Assembly: GCA_903905505.1 (NCBI GenBank)
Contig: CAIVGL010000005.1
Coordinates: 1 to 39,202, forward strand
Direction: 5' to 3'
DNA: 39,202 nt
Source: an uncultured Bacteroidia bacterium
GTDB lineage: Bacteria; Bacteroidota; Bacteroidia; Bacteroidales; Prolixibacteraceae
In this document: positions 31,226 to 39,202 of the stretch, in pieces
How the letters are laid out: each line of letters opens with the position of its first letter
How positions within the stretch are numbered: the stretch's first letter is position 1
The notes under the pieces: model-generated
Database searches by the model: none
Told to the model about the DNA's origin: nothing
Seen by the model: only the letters and a program-made list of their open reading frames with translations
Program-made: the position numbers and the translations under genes

Positions 31226-33289
31226 TTACTTTCCCTCTACAGTGGGAAAAGCGGATATCCGGAGTCGTGCAGCGCCCATTGGAATTAATACAATATCATC
31301 TACTTTTTCATCCTTAGGTGCATTTGCATCTGGCAATATGCCGCATAATCCATACTCATCAATACCCCATGATGGGATTCGTTGACCCTTCGCATGAACT
31401 TCAATGGGCACTGATCCAACAGTAAATGGGAATGAATTCTTTACCCATGGCTTTTTAACCACGGTAAGTCCTTTAAGGGGAAAGTTTTTATCTAACCGAA
31501 GTGCATAATTCCAGGGAGACTCAGGATAGATTTCAAAAGTAGGCCACTTAGAGGCGTCAGCCCCATCCTGCCATTTCGAATCACCAATAACAGCAGCTTT
31601 ACTATCCTGCTTATCATAGCGCTCTTTAATCTTAAGCGACATGGTGAGTGGTCCGTAATTAACAGAAACGCTATTTTTATTTAACTGCCACGTTGTAAGC
31701 GAAAGCTCCATCGGAAGGTCTAGGGTAACGACATCGCTGTTTTTCCATTTACGCTGAATCATGGCATATTTACCCGACTCGAACTTCGCAGATTGAACTG
31801 CTCCATTAATTTTGACAGAACCATTTTTACACCAAGTTGGAATCCTTAAATAAAGTGGGAATTCAACATCGCTAGCGGCACTTAGCGTGAATTTCACGGC
31901 CTCTTCAAAAGGATAATTTGTCTCCTCTTTTATGGTGACAGGAATATGATTACCTACAAGAACAGCTATACTACAAGCGCCATATAACGCCACAGCCACC
32001 CCATTATCTGGTGTTGCCAATGCTAGGTGTTCGACATAATAAGGCCACCCCTGTGAATGATTATGTTGACAACATCTACTACTAAATGGATTCATCGCCA
32101 AAAACGGACCAGCGTTTTGAATCCCTGGGCTGTGATCTTTAGAGTCGCTAATAACTTCGTTTGGACAGGTTATGTAACGAAGCGCTTTAAAGTCAGGCAT
32201 TAAAGCAGCAGGATACGAATTAAATGCCACATTTTCAGCATTTTCTGCCCAAAATGGATCACCCGAAATTCGGAGCATTATCTCATCAGAAGACATCTGC
32301 TCAACAAATCCGCATGTTTCTGTCCCTTGACGTGGATCGATATATCCCATTCGTGCATTCTCATCAGAGCCAAACATACCACCAGGCACTTGTCCAAAGA
32401 TTCGTCGGATTAAATGAAAAGCAGTGTAAGATGCCTGCATCATATTGGGGTCACCTGTTTGCATCGAATAGGTGGCAGGTTCTCTGAAACATTGCGCCAC
32501 ATTTACATTATGCCAATTTGGAAGCCACGATTTATCCATCCAGTTTGCCGTGTTTCGATGAATTTTAGTGCCAAGCTCCACTAAAAAGGGGTCACCAGTA
32601 ATATTGTACAACCAATAAACGCTAAGTAAATTATCTCCTGCGCGACTGTTCTCCCAATAATCTTTTAAGAAAATAGGATCGGGAACAGTTAACTGCCATT
32701 TAAAATAGTTGGTCATTAACGTGAGAACTCTTTTATCACCTGAAAACTCATAGTAAGACTGAAGCGCCCAAAGCATGATCATATTAGCCCAGAGATCTTT
32801 TTTGCCTTTACGGATTGTTGTCGGACCAAAATAACCATCAGGCTGAGCACTATTTAAAACAGCCTCTATCCATATCTTTGTCTCAGCAATCATGGATGAA
32901 TCGTTAAGAATATAGGCCAAATTACCATATCCCTTTAGCCAGTAAGGAAGCTCTTCCCATCCATATTGGCCACCAGCATTGAGCCAAGCATTATTTTTCT
33001 TATTCAGCCAAGCACTAATCTCGCCAAGATGGCCTGTCAAACCGTCACGCTGTAATTCCAATGTTTTCTTCAGCCAACCATCAGGTTTTATTGCAGTAAC
33101 AGGAAGTTTAATGAAGTGCAGAGGCTGAAGAGGCTTGCGATTACCAATGTAGTTTATGTTTGCACCCTCAACCATAGGACGAGCAAGGATTACAATTCGT
33201 GAAGGTTTTGATTCCGCACGAACAGGAATTGTGGAACAAAAAAACGCCAGCAAAAAGAGCGTACAAATGACAGAATATATTTTTCTCAT
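31226..33289 (-). CDS. GH127 family (DUF1680) glycoside hydrolase, probable beta-L-arabinofuranosidase
   Basis: A 687-residue secreted enzyme with signal MRKIYSVICTLFLLAFFCST to about VRA. The family's Zn/thiolate centre is intact: E324 and C326 in GTETCGF, and C406-C407 in SSRCCQHN, at spacing close to the Glu-Cys and Cys-Cys of characterised GH127 enzymes, where one Cys is the nucleophile. An (alpha/alpha)6 barrel precedes (GYGNLAYILNDSS; NMIMLWALQSYYEF), and beta-sandwich domains follow. Most described members cleave beta-L-arabinofuranosides, but the family is broad, so the sugar is inferred. No SusCD pair or sugar regulator is close. A TATCTTTG -7 box lies about 65 bases upstream. Confidence 0.85.
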   Translation of the reverse strand: MRKIYSVICTLFLLAFFCSTIPVRAESKPSRIVILARPMVEGANINYIGNRKPLQPLHFIKLPVTAIKPDGWLKKTLELQRDGLTGHLGEISAWLNKKNNAWLNAGGQYGWEELPYWLKGYGNLAYILNDSSMIAETKIWIEAVLNSAQPDGYFGPTTIRKGKKDLWANMIMLWALQSYYEFSGDKRVLTLMTNYFKWQLTVPDPIFLKDYWENSRAGDNLLSVYWLYNITGDPFLVELGTKIHRNTANWMDKSWLPNWHNVNVAQCFREPATYSMQTGDPNMMQASYTAFHLIRRIFGQVPGGMFGSDENARMGYIDPRQGTETCGFVEQMSSDEIMLRISGDPFWAENAENVAFNSYPAALMPDFKALRYITCPNEVISDSKDHSPGIQNAGPFLAMNPFSSRCCQHNHSQGWPYYVEHLALATPDNGVAVALYGACSIAVLVGNHIPVTIKEETNYPFEEAVKFTLSAASDVEFPLYLRIPTWCKNGSVKINGAVQSAKFESGKYAMIQRKWKNSDVVTLDLPMELSLTTWQLNKNSVSVNYGPLTMSLKIKERYDKQDSKAAVIGDSKWQDGADASKWPTFEIYPESPWNYALRLDKNFPLKGLTVVKKPWVKNSFPFTVGSVPIEVHAKGQRIPSWGIDEYGLCGILPDANAPKDEKVDDIVLIPMGAARLRISAFPTVEGK

Positions 33290-33352
33290 CTTAAATCTAG
33301 TCTTAGGTTTTTGTATACAGTACGGTTCCAGGTTTTAGAAAGCGTCGACATA

Positions 33353-33360
33353 CAAAGATA
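33353..33360 (-). promoter_or_regulatory. Candidate promoter -7 box for the GH127 gene
   Basis: On the minus strand this reads TATCTTTG, a full match to TAnnTTTG, just after the terminator of the upstream gene. No good -33 TTTG is seen. Confidence 0.4.
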
Positions 33361-33379
33361 AAAAACCCTTGACAAGGGT
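33361..33379 (-). terminator. Intrinsic terminator after the DUF255 gene
   Basis: Read on the minus strand, ACCCTT and AAGGGT form a 6-base stem with a three-base loop (GTC), followed directly by a T run. It lies 47 bases past the DUF255 stop and just before the GH127 promoter. Confidence 0.7.
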
Positions 33380-33425
33380 CATTAAATCGACTAAAAAAAC
33401 ATTGTTCGGAAGGCATTCAGATTAG

Positions 33426-35441
33426 TTATTCCGCATTTAAAAGTGCAAGAGCCTTATCGACACTCGACACAGGCAAATTACATACGTTGTCTTTGCAAAC
33501 ATAGACAAGGGTAGAATCCATTACAAGACGGTGTTTAAGGATAGGCAGATCTTCGTGCTGTCCGCCTGCAAAGGATACATTAGGAAGGTAATTGCGTTGT
33601 AATTCTTGGGCTATTGACAGTGATTCTCGACCCAAAATTGCAACCTCGATATTTGGATAAGTCAGTTGCCCAAGGAGCATGGCCCAATTCGCATAATAAG
33701 CTCCATGCTGCAAAATCTCACTCTTCAAATTTAGTCCCATCTGCAAAGCCATCTGGGTATACTCTATCTGCTCAGTTAATGTTCCTAGTCGATGTAAAAC
33801 ATGAGCAGCAACAGAGTTAGAGGCAGGAATTACATTGTCGGAGGTCTCGTGTTTACGGGCAATAAGCTCTTCCGACTGATCGGAAGTGTAATAAAAGAGC
33901 TGATTTTTAGAGTCTCTAAAATGATCCCATACCTGCTGAATAAGTTTTTCACTTAGCGACAGCCAATGCAAATCAAAAGTTACCTCATAGAGATTCAGGC
34001 AAGCCTCCGAAAACAAGGTATAATCATCTAAAAATGCCTCAACCGTGACTTTTTCATCTTTATAAACTCGATAAAGTATGCCATCAGAGGTGAGCATTTT
34101 AGCTTCTAGAAAACGTGCTGTTTTCATAGCCTCAGCTAGATAGGATGACTCTGAAAGTGCCTTGTATGCATTGACATATCCTGTAATCATCAACGCATTC
34201 CAAGAGGTAAGTATCTTATCGTCTGTGGCTGGACGAACACGTAAGTTTCGGCTCTTCAACAAGGCCTGATTTGCTTCATTCAGAATCGCCTCAAACGACT
34301 CCAATGAGAGGTTGTTGAAAGCACCAAAATCGGCTTTCGATTCTTTGTAATGAAGAATATTTTTGTGGTGCTCCCAATTTCCAGAAGCTGAGATCTGATA
34401 AAATCGAAGGATCAAGGAGAGATTTTGAGGATCAACTATAGACTCTATCTCCTCCTTTGTCCAGACATAAAACTTCCCCTCTTCATGCTCACTATCGGCA
34501 TCAATAGAAGCGTAAAATCCGCCGTTGGAGTGCCTCATCTCACGTTCTAAGAAAGATATCGTCTGAATTAAAATCTCAGCATACAAAGGGTTCTGAGTGA
34601 CTTGATAAGCATGTGAATAGAGGCTAACTAACTGTGCATTATCATAAAGCATCTTCTCAAAATGTGGAACTAGCCAATTTTCATCTGTTGAATAGCGAGC
34701 GAAGCCACCTCCAATTTGATCATAAATTCCCCCTTGAGCCATCGCATCTAAAGAGATCAAAACAGCATCTAATGCTTTCTGATCATTAGTAAGATGATGG
34801 TATTGGAGCAAGAATTCTAACCCTGTGGGCATCATAAATTTGGGAGCTCCTAAATAACCTCCTAATTCAAAATCGATTTTACGAATATGAGCCTGGAAAG
34901 AGGCCTGATATTCCGATCTTTCAAAAGGCTTTAAATCATCTAGTTCGGCAAACGAGTGATTTCGAATACCTTCAGTTAGTCCTTCGGCTGCCTGTTCGAT
35001 ACGCGGGTAGTCATTCGTATAGAGATGGCTTAATTGGTTTAGAGCGTCGAGCCACTGGTTAGGAGGAAAATAGGTTGCCGCATAAAAAGGTCGGCCATCA
35101 GGAAGGGCAAAAGCGTTTAGGGGCCATCCGCCACGACCTGACAAGAGCTGTGCTGCTTCCATATAGATCCGATCAATATCGGGCCGTTCTTCTCGATCTA
35201 TTTTGATGCATACGAAGTGCGTGTTCATCCAAGTTGCGATCTCTTCGTTCATAAACGACTCATTGGCCATCACATGACACCAATGACAGGCAGCATACCC
35301 AATGCTAATAATCAATGGTTTATTCTCATTCTTTGCCTTTGACAAAGCCTCTTCACCCCATTCAAACCAATCTACAGGATTATCTGCATGTTGCTTTAAA
35401 TAAGGGCTACTCGCCATCGATAACCTATTTTGCTTTCTCAT
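33426..35441 (-). CDS. DUF255 thioredoxin-like / glycan-epimerase-fold protein (YyaL, SSP411 family)
   Basis: A 671-residue cytosolic protein. The N-terminal thioredoxin-like domain has a redox-type motif CHWC (52-55 in [14 protein letters not shown]). After this an (alpha/alpha)6 barrel resembling N-acyl-glucosamine epimerases follows: [50 protein letters not shown] and [18 protein letters not shown] are hallmark stretches. The family is found from bacteria to mammals (spermatogenesis-associated protein 20), and its reaction is not established. The domain order and length are normal. It is transcribed away from the ComEC gene (86 bases between starts) and ends at a clear terminator. Confidence 0.9.
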   Translation of the reverse strand: MRKQNRLSMASSPYLKQHADNPVDWFEWGEEALSKAKNENKPLIISIGYAACHWCHVMANESFMNEEIATWMNTHFVCIKIDREERPDIDRIYMEAAQLLSGRGGWPLNAFALPDGRPFYAATYFPPNQWLDALNQLSHLYTNDYPRIEQAAEGLTEGIRNHSFAELDDLKPFERSEYQASFQAHIRKIDFELGGYLGAPKFMMPTGLEFLLQYHHLTNDQKALDAVLISLDAMAQGGIYDQIGGGFARYSTDENWLVPHFEKMLYDNAQLVSLYSHAYQVTQNPLYAEILIQTISFLEREMRHSNGGFYASIDADSEHEEGKFYVWTKEEIESIVDPQNLSLILRFYQISASGNWEHHKNILHYKESKADFGAFNNLSLESFEAILNEANQALLKSRNLRVRPATDDKILTSWNALMITGYVNAYKALSESSYLAEAMKTARFLEAKMLTSDGILYRVYKDEKVTVEAFLDDYTLFSEACLNLYEVTFDLHWLSLSEKLIQQVWDHFRDSKNQLFYYTSDQSEELIARKHETSDNVIPASNSVAAHVLHRLGTLTEQIEYTQMALQMGLNLKSEILQHGAYYANWAMLLGQLTYPNIEVAILGRESLSIAQELQRNYLPNVSFAGGQHEDLPILKHRLVMDSTLVYVCKDNVCNLPVSSVDKALALLNAE

Positions 35442-35527
35442 AACCTAACAACAACTAAAATCGGAAATGGTTTTTCTCAACTTCTTAATTTAAATCCTGT
35501 AACTTTATTCAACCACTTATCCCAGGT

Positions 35528-37645
35528 ATGAATTCCGTTGAAGAGAAGTTGAAAAGTGCGCCATTTATCAGAGTCCTAATCCCATTTTGTATTGGAATAT
35601 TAGCTGGCGAAAACTGCCAATCTGACTGGAAATGGATATTTCTAATTCTATGTGCAACATCTATCATCACCCTTCCACTTTTAATAATTTCCAATTTCAA
35701 GCAGAAAACTTTTTTCGGCCTGGTTGCGTTTATAGCGCTTGTCTTTTTTGGACTTTTCACGAATACGGCCTTACGGTATCAACCTCAGCCGCTCGCAAAT
35801 GGCCAATACTTTGCCATAGTTGATGAATATCCGCTCGAAAGAGAGAAGTCGTTTAGAGCAATTGTGCGTCTTGTTGATTCCAACCAGAGAGTGCTAGCTT
35901 ATTTTGGCAAATCAGACAGCATACCGAAGCTTGAACCAGGAGCGATTGTTTGGTTCAGGGGAAAGCCTGAAGTGATCCGAAAAACTGGCAACCCTTTTGA
36001 ATTTGATTATCAGACCTATGCCCTTCGGAACAATTTAGGCTATAAATTATTCATCAAATCAACTGATTATCGCGTTTTAAAAGCAAAGAGTCGCCCTAAC
36101 CTGGCAGAGTATTCGTTAGTCATCCGAGCTAGACTAATCCATATTTTAGAAAACTGCGGACTAAAAGGTGAAGTGTTACATTTGGTCTCAGCCGTGGCCT
36201 TGGGGGCGCGTGAGGAATTAGAGCCCGAGACAACACAAAGTTTCTCCAAGACTGGTGTGACTCATGTGTTAGCTGTGTCGGGGATGAATGTAGCGATTAT
36301 CTATGTGGTGCTTGAATTGCTTCTTAGGTTTTTGAATCGCAGAAGATGGGGAATCTTTCTGCAAACACTTTTTATCCTCGTTGCAGTCTGGGGTTATGCC
36401 TTAATCACCGGATTATCCGCTTCTGTGCTGAGAGCTGCAGTAATGTTCTCGTTTATTGTTATTGGAAAGAGCTTAAATCGAAATGCGAATATTTACAACA
36501 CGCTTGCTGCTTCAGCCTTTGTGTTGTTGTGTTTTAATCCCTCCCTTATTTATGATGTTGGATTTCAGCTTTCATACCTGGCAGTTTTATCAATTGTGTA
36601 TTTTCACCCGTATCTCTATGGTCTTGTTTATTGTAAATATTGGGTAGTTGATCAGATATGGATTATGTTAACGGTTTCGTTGGCTGCGCAGATAGGCACT
36701 TTACCATTTCTACTTCACTATTTCCATCAATTTCCAACCTGGTTCTTGCTCGCCAATCTTCTGGTGATTCCCCTTGTAACAGTGATCTTATACCTCTCTT
36801 TTGTCGTGTTTGCTATAGCACCGATACTCCCCATTTTAGGAATATGGCTTACTCAAGTCTTAGCTTTAGCTGGACAAGGGATGTTACTTTCAGTTCATTT
36901 TGTGGAGCATCTACCCTATTCGATCATCGAAGGGTTGTATCCCTCGGATAGTACTATGTTGCTAATGATACTCGCGCTTATGTCAGCCGCTTTATTTGTT
37001 GTCACGAAGAGAATAAACAGACTGCGTTTAAGTTTAATTTTCATAATCATGGCACTTTGCATGGGATTATCAACCCAAATAAACCAGCAAATACGGAAGG
37101 AAGTTGTTGTATTCAATCTACCCCAACGATCGCTGATTGCATTTACAACCAATAGAACGACCTATTGGCTCAGTATCGACAACAGCATCAATCAAGCCAA
37201 ATTAAAACCTTATAGCAAGCCTTATGAGGGATATCGAGGAATATTAAAATCGGCAATGCTAAATCTCTCTGATACCTTGATAAATCGGAGTGGCTCATTA
37301 AGCCATCACGGTGATTTTATAAATCTAAGTGGATTAAAAATTTGGATTTATAACGATCAAGTGTTGACAGAAGCGACTTGGAAAAGTTTACCATCGGCTG
37401 ATTTAATCATCCTTACGGGCAAACACAGACCCGATTATATATCACTAAATCGCTATTGTTCGAATGCAATAGTCGTTGACGCGAGGTCAAAACAAAGCCT
37501 CGGCAACCTTCAGATAGCAGACAATGAAGAGAGCCAGTCGCGCCACTTTACCACAGAGCACGGCGGATCGGTGGATATTCAATTCCAACTTTCGGCCAAT
37601 GGAGATCCATCGAATTTAAAGTATGGATACTTTAGCAGTCAATAG
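35528..37645 (+). CDS. ComEC/Rec2 family membrane protein
   Basis: The family forms the inner-membrane channel for DNA uptake in competent bacteria. The 705 residues have an N-terminal helix pair, a DUF4131-type OB-like domain (about 80-200, with LEPGAIVWFRGKPEVIRKTGNPFEFDY split over the region), and then the Competence domain opening at THVLAVSGMNVAIIYVVLE with about ten helices up to residue 505. A C-terminal soluble part of about 190 residues follows but lacks the HxHxDH motif of the metallo-beta-lactamase domain found in longer ComEC proteins. This short form is common in Bacteroidetes. No other competence gene is nearby. It converges on the SPFH gene with 4 bases between stops. Confidence 0.85.
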   Translation: MNSVEEKLKSAPFIRVLIPFCIGILAGENCQSDWKWIFLILCATSIITLPLLIISNFKQKTFFGLVAFIALVFFGLFTNTALRYQPQPLANGQYFAIVDEYPLEREKSFRAIVRLVDSNQRVLAYFGKSDSIPKLEPGAIVWFRGKPEVIRKTGNPFEFDYQTYALRNNLGYKLFIKSTDYRVLKAKSRPNLAEYSLVIRARLIHILENCGLKGEVLHLVSAVALGAREELEPETTQSFSKTGVTHVLAVSGMNVAIIYVVLELLLRFLNRRRWGIFLQTLFILVAVWGYALITGLSASVLRAAVMFSFIVIGKSLNRNANIYNTLAASAFVLLCFNPSLIYDVGFQLSYLAVLSIVYFHPYLYGLVYCKYWVVDQIWIMLTVSLAAQIGTLPFLLHYFHQFPTWFLLANLLVIPLVTVILYLSFVVFAIAPILPILGIWLTQVLALAGQGMLLSVHFVEHLPYSIIEGLYPSDSTMLLMILALMSAALFVVTKRINRLRLSLIFIIMALCMGLSTQINQQIRKEVVVFNLPQRSLIAFTTNRTTYWLSIDNSINQAKLKPYSKPYEGYRGILKSAMLNLSDTLINRSGSLSHHGDFINLSGLKIWIYNDQVLTEATWKSLPSADLIILTGKHRPDYISLNRYCSNAIVVDARSKQSLGNLQIADNEESQSRHFTTEHGGSVDIQFQLSANGDPSNLKYGYFSSQ

Positions 37646-37649
37646 CCAA

Positions 37650-38543
37650 TTAGCTTTTCGCTGAATCGGGGTCCGTGTTATTTTTCTTGGTATTAATTGG
37701 CAATACGCCTCCCATCTCGCCCATCACATTCACGAGGTCGGAACCTGTTGGCACCACGATCTTTGAATTGTCTTTCAAGGATGTCTCCATCGCCTGAATA
37801 CGACGTAACAGCTGAGCATTCCCAACGAAATATTTCTCGGCAGACTCATTAACGAGTTGAATTGCTTGCGCTTCACCCTCTGCACGCAAGATAGCTCCTT
37901 GCTTGATCCCTTCGGCGCGTCGTATTTCCGCCCGTTTCTCGCCATCTGCTTTGGTCTCAGTAGCAGTTGCAAAGTCTATCGCTGCAATCTTTTCATTCTC
38001 TGCCTTCACAATTTTATTCATGGTCTCCTGCACATCCTTAGGAGGATCGATCTCTTTAAGTTCCGTACGCACAATTTCGATCCCCCAGTTCATGGTCTCT
38101 TCGAGTAAGGTACTATGTAGCTCCTTATTGATCTTGCCACGTTCACTATTGGCTGATTTCAACGTCATCGTGCCAATAATATTTCGCAAGGTTGTTCTGG
38201 CGAGATTCACAATTTGATATTCGATGCTATTGACATTGTATTGCGAATTCTTTGCGCTCTCCTCATCCGACTTAATCTTAAAATAAACTTGAGCGTCGAC
38301 CTTGGCATTCAAATTATCATTGGTAATGATCTCCTGAGGTTCAGCATTGATCATTTGCTCCGTAATATTTATCTTATACATGATATCGATAAATGGGATG
38401 ATCCAGTTAAAGCCATAGCCCGCAAAACGGTGATATTTACCAAAGCGTTCCACTAAAGCCCGATGAGTAGGACGAACAATACGGATACCAGCGAGAAAAA
38501 ATAAAACTAAAACGATTGCTACGAGAGAGAAAATTGCATTCAT
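37650..38543 (-). CDS. SPFH/band 7 (stomatin-like, paraslipin) protein
   Basis: A 297-residue membrane-anchored scaffold protein. One N-terminal helix (IFSLVAIVLVLFFLAGIRIV) is followed by the band 7 domain (RALVERFGKYHRFAGYGFNW, FIDIMYKINITEQMI, NLARTTLRNIIGTMTL, WGIEIVRTELKEIDPPKDVQ) and an Ala/Glu-rich coiled coil (EKIAAIDFATATETKADGEK; ILRAEGEAQAIQLV). This is the paraslipin/QmcA layout, which usually forms large oligomers at the membrane and assists quality control. In many genomes an NfeD partner is adjacent, but none is seen here. The ATG at 38543 gives the expected membrane-proximal start. Confidence 0.93.
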   Translation of the reverse strand: MNAIFSLVAIVLVLFFLAGIRIVRPTHRALVERFGKYHRFAGYGFNWIIPFIDIMYKINITEQMINAEPQEIITNDNLNAKVDAQVYFKIKSDEESAKNSQYNVNSIEYQIVNLARTTLRNIIGTMTLKSANSERGKINKELHSTLLEETMNWGIEIVRTELKEIDPPKDVQETMNKIVKAENEKIAAIDFATATETKADGEKRAEIRRAEGIKQGAILRAEGEAQAIQLVNESAEKYFVGNAQLLRRIQAMETSLKDNSKIVVPTGSDLVNVMGEMGGVLPINTKKNNTDPDSAKS

Positions 38544-38606
38544 GACTAGAATTTATTAGGTAAATAACTTAAAAACCAAGCGCCACTAATTCCCCTAAAG
38601 TTAAAC

Positions 38607-38632
38607 ATAAATCTTTAAAATGTAAGATTTAT
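38607..38632. repeat. 9-base inverted repeat between hydE and the SPFH gene
   Basis: ATAAATCTT and AAGATTTAT are exact inverted copies separated by eight bases. On the minus strand it lies 36 bases past the HydE stop and about 65 bases before the SPFH start, so it could be a weak A+T-rich terminator or an operator. Confidence 0.3.
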
Positions 38633-38667
38633 CCGAAGGAAACGACAAGAAAATTCCGTGGACTTTT

Positions 38668-39202
38668 TCAACAATTTAATTCGAATTGCTTACGACTTTC
38701 AAAATAGGCTGAGGTTCCACTCTCTCCATAGGCTATCTCTGAGCCGGCCATTGCAACTCGTGCATCGAGACAGCCTCTACATTGAGCGGGATCATCATCA
38801 GTGCAAGGTTTATTTTCGTATAATAGATAGTCATTTCGATAGAGCCTCGGCGTAATATTTGGCATAATCACGTTTGCTCCGGCCATGATTCCTTTCTCAC
38901 GACCAAATGGATCCATCGTCTGAAGTGCTGTAGTGGCAGCGATATTGATATCTTTCATAAGAATTCGCAATATTGCAATCATCTTCAGTGCCAGATCAAA
39001 TCGGTGTTCAATAGGAAGCAGTTCATTCCGCAAATCATAAAGAGGGGTTTGTGAGTGTTCGAGATAAGGGCCCATGCCGACCATATCAATTCCAAACTCC
39101 TCAAAAAAGAGAAGGTCGTCAGCTAGGTCATCTAATGTTTGTCCAGGAAGACCGATCATCACGCCAGTCCCTGTTTGGTAACCGATACCCTTAAGTGAAT
39201 AG
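38668..39202 (-). CDS. hydE: [FeFe]-hydrogenase maturase HydE, C-terminal half (runs off right edge)
   Basis: A radical-SAM enzyme that helps build the 2Fe subcluster of [FeFe]-hydrogenase. The frame is open from base 39202 (reading KGIGYQTGTGVMIGLPGQT) to the TGA at 38668-38670, about 178 residues. HydE hallmarks: GLPGQTLDDLADDL, GMGPYLEHSQTPL, TTALQTMDPFGREKGI, AGANVIMPNITPRLYR, and the Cys-rich tail CTDDDPAQCRGC. The N-terminal CxxxCxxC radical-SAM motif is outside the window. An internal ATG at 39162 is not the start because homology continues upstream of it. Its presence implies an anaerobic, hydrogen-metabolising host with HydF, HydG and a hydrogenase elsewhere. Confidence 0.93.
   Translation of the reverse strand, partial: YSLKGIGYQTGTGVMIGLPGQTLDDLADDLLFFEEFGIDMVGMGPYLEHSQTPLYDLRNELLPIEHRFDLALKMIAILRILMKDINIAATTALQTMDPFGREKGIMAGANVIMPNITPRLYRNDYLLYENKPCTDDDPAQCRGCLDARVAMAGSEIAYGESGTSAYFESRKQFELNC

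Noticed and set aside
35509-35760. Minus-strand open frame opposite the start of the ComEC gene
   Set aside because: It lies antisense to a well supported coding region and has no recognisable domain. The other overlapping frames in the window are shadows of the same kind.

Overview
The window looks like a chromosomal segment of a Bacteroidetes bacterium, most likely an anaerobic member of the Bacteroidales or a relative. The evidence is fourfold: promoter -7 boxes of the form TAnnTTTG; an almost complete absence of Shine-Dalgarno sequences; typical lineage proteins (DPP-IV-type S9 peptidase, GH127/DUF1680 glycosidase, DUF255 thioredoxin-like protein, ABC permease/M1-like fusion); and a HydE maturase fragment, which implies an [FeFe]-hydrogenase. 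No rRNA, tRNA, CRISPR array or intact insertion sequence was seen. Assignments rest on motif and family recognition by eye.

Layout. 1-4708 is housekeeping: prs (3' end outside the window), engB, a manA-like isomerase and a Dabb protein on the minus strand, then a PolB-type 3'-5' exonuclease and trpS on the plus strand. 4850-6238 is a GH13 amylase-family lipoprotein, followed by a decayed four-helix-bundle (S23-like) gene. 6596-22260 is a seven-gene minus-strand operon of about 15.7 kb and the most unusual part of the window. In transcription order it encodes an ABC ATPase, an ABC permease fused to a degenerate M1-like domain and a golvesin-like domain, a TolC-type outer-membrane protein, an HlyD-type adaptor lipoprotein, an RND pump, a 1585-residue RND pump fused to further membrane helices and a second ABC ATPase, and a small ABC-2-like permease. 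Read together, these parts form a complete RND efflux set (two pumps, adaptor, outer-membrane channel) and a complete ABC-2-type set (two ATPases, two permeases), covalently joined in one polypeptide.

22280-24720 is an A+T-rich accessory patch. It holds the decayed C-terminal end of an ABC exporter, an imperfect inverted repeat, a small PLDc_N-like membrane protein, a lipoprotein with six clustered C-terminal cysteines, a GC-rich segment with competing stems (possible structured RNA), and two small predicted membrane proteins.

24724-28843 holds a DUF2059 protein, a stand-alone HTH protein and the classic thrS-infC-rpmI-rplT translation operon. infC there appears to start at ATA behind a rare AGGAGG. 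28975-39202 holds a DPP-IV-like peptidase, a GH127 glycosidase, a DUF255 protein, a ComEC family protein, an SPFH/band-7 protein and the C-terminal part of HydE.
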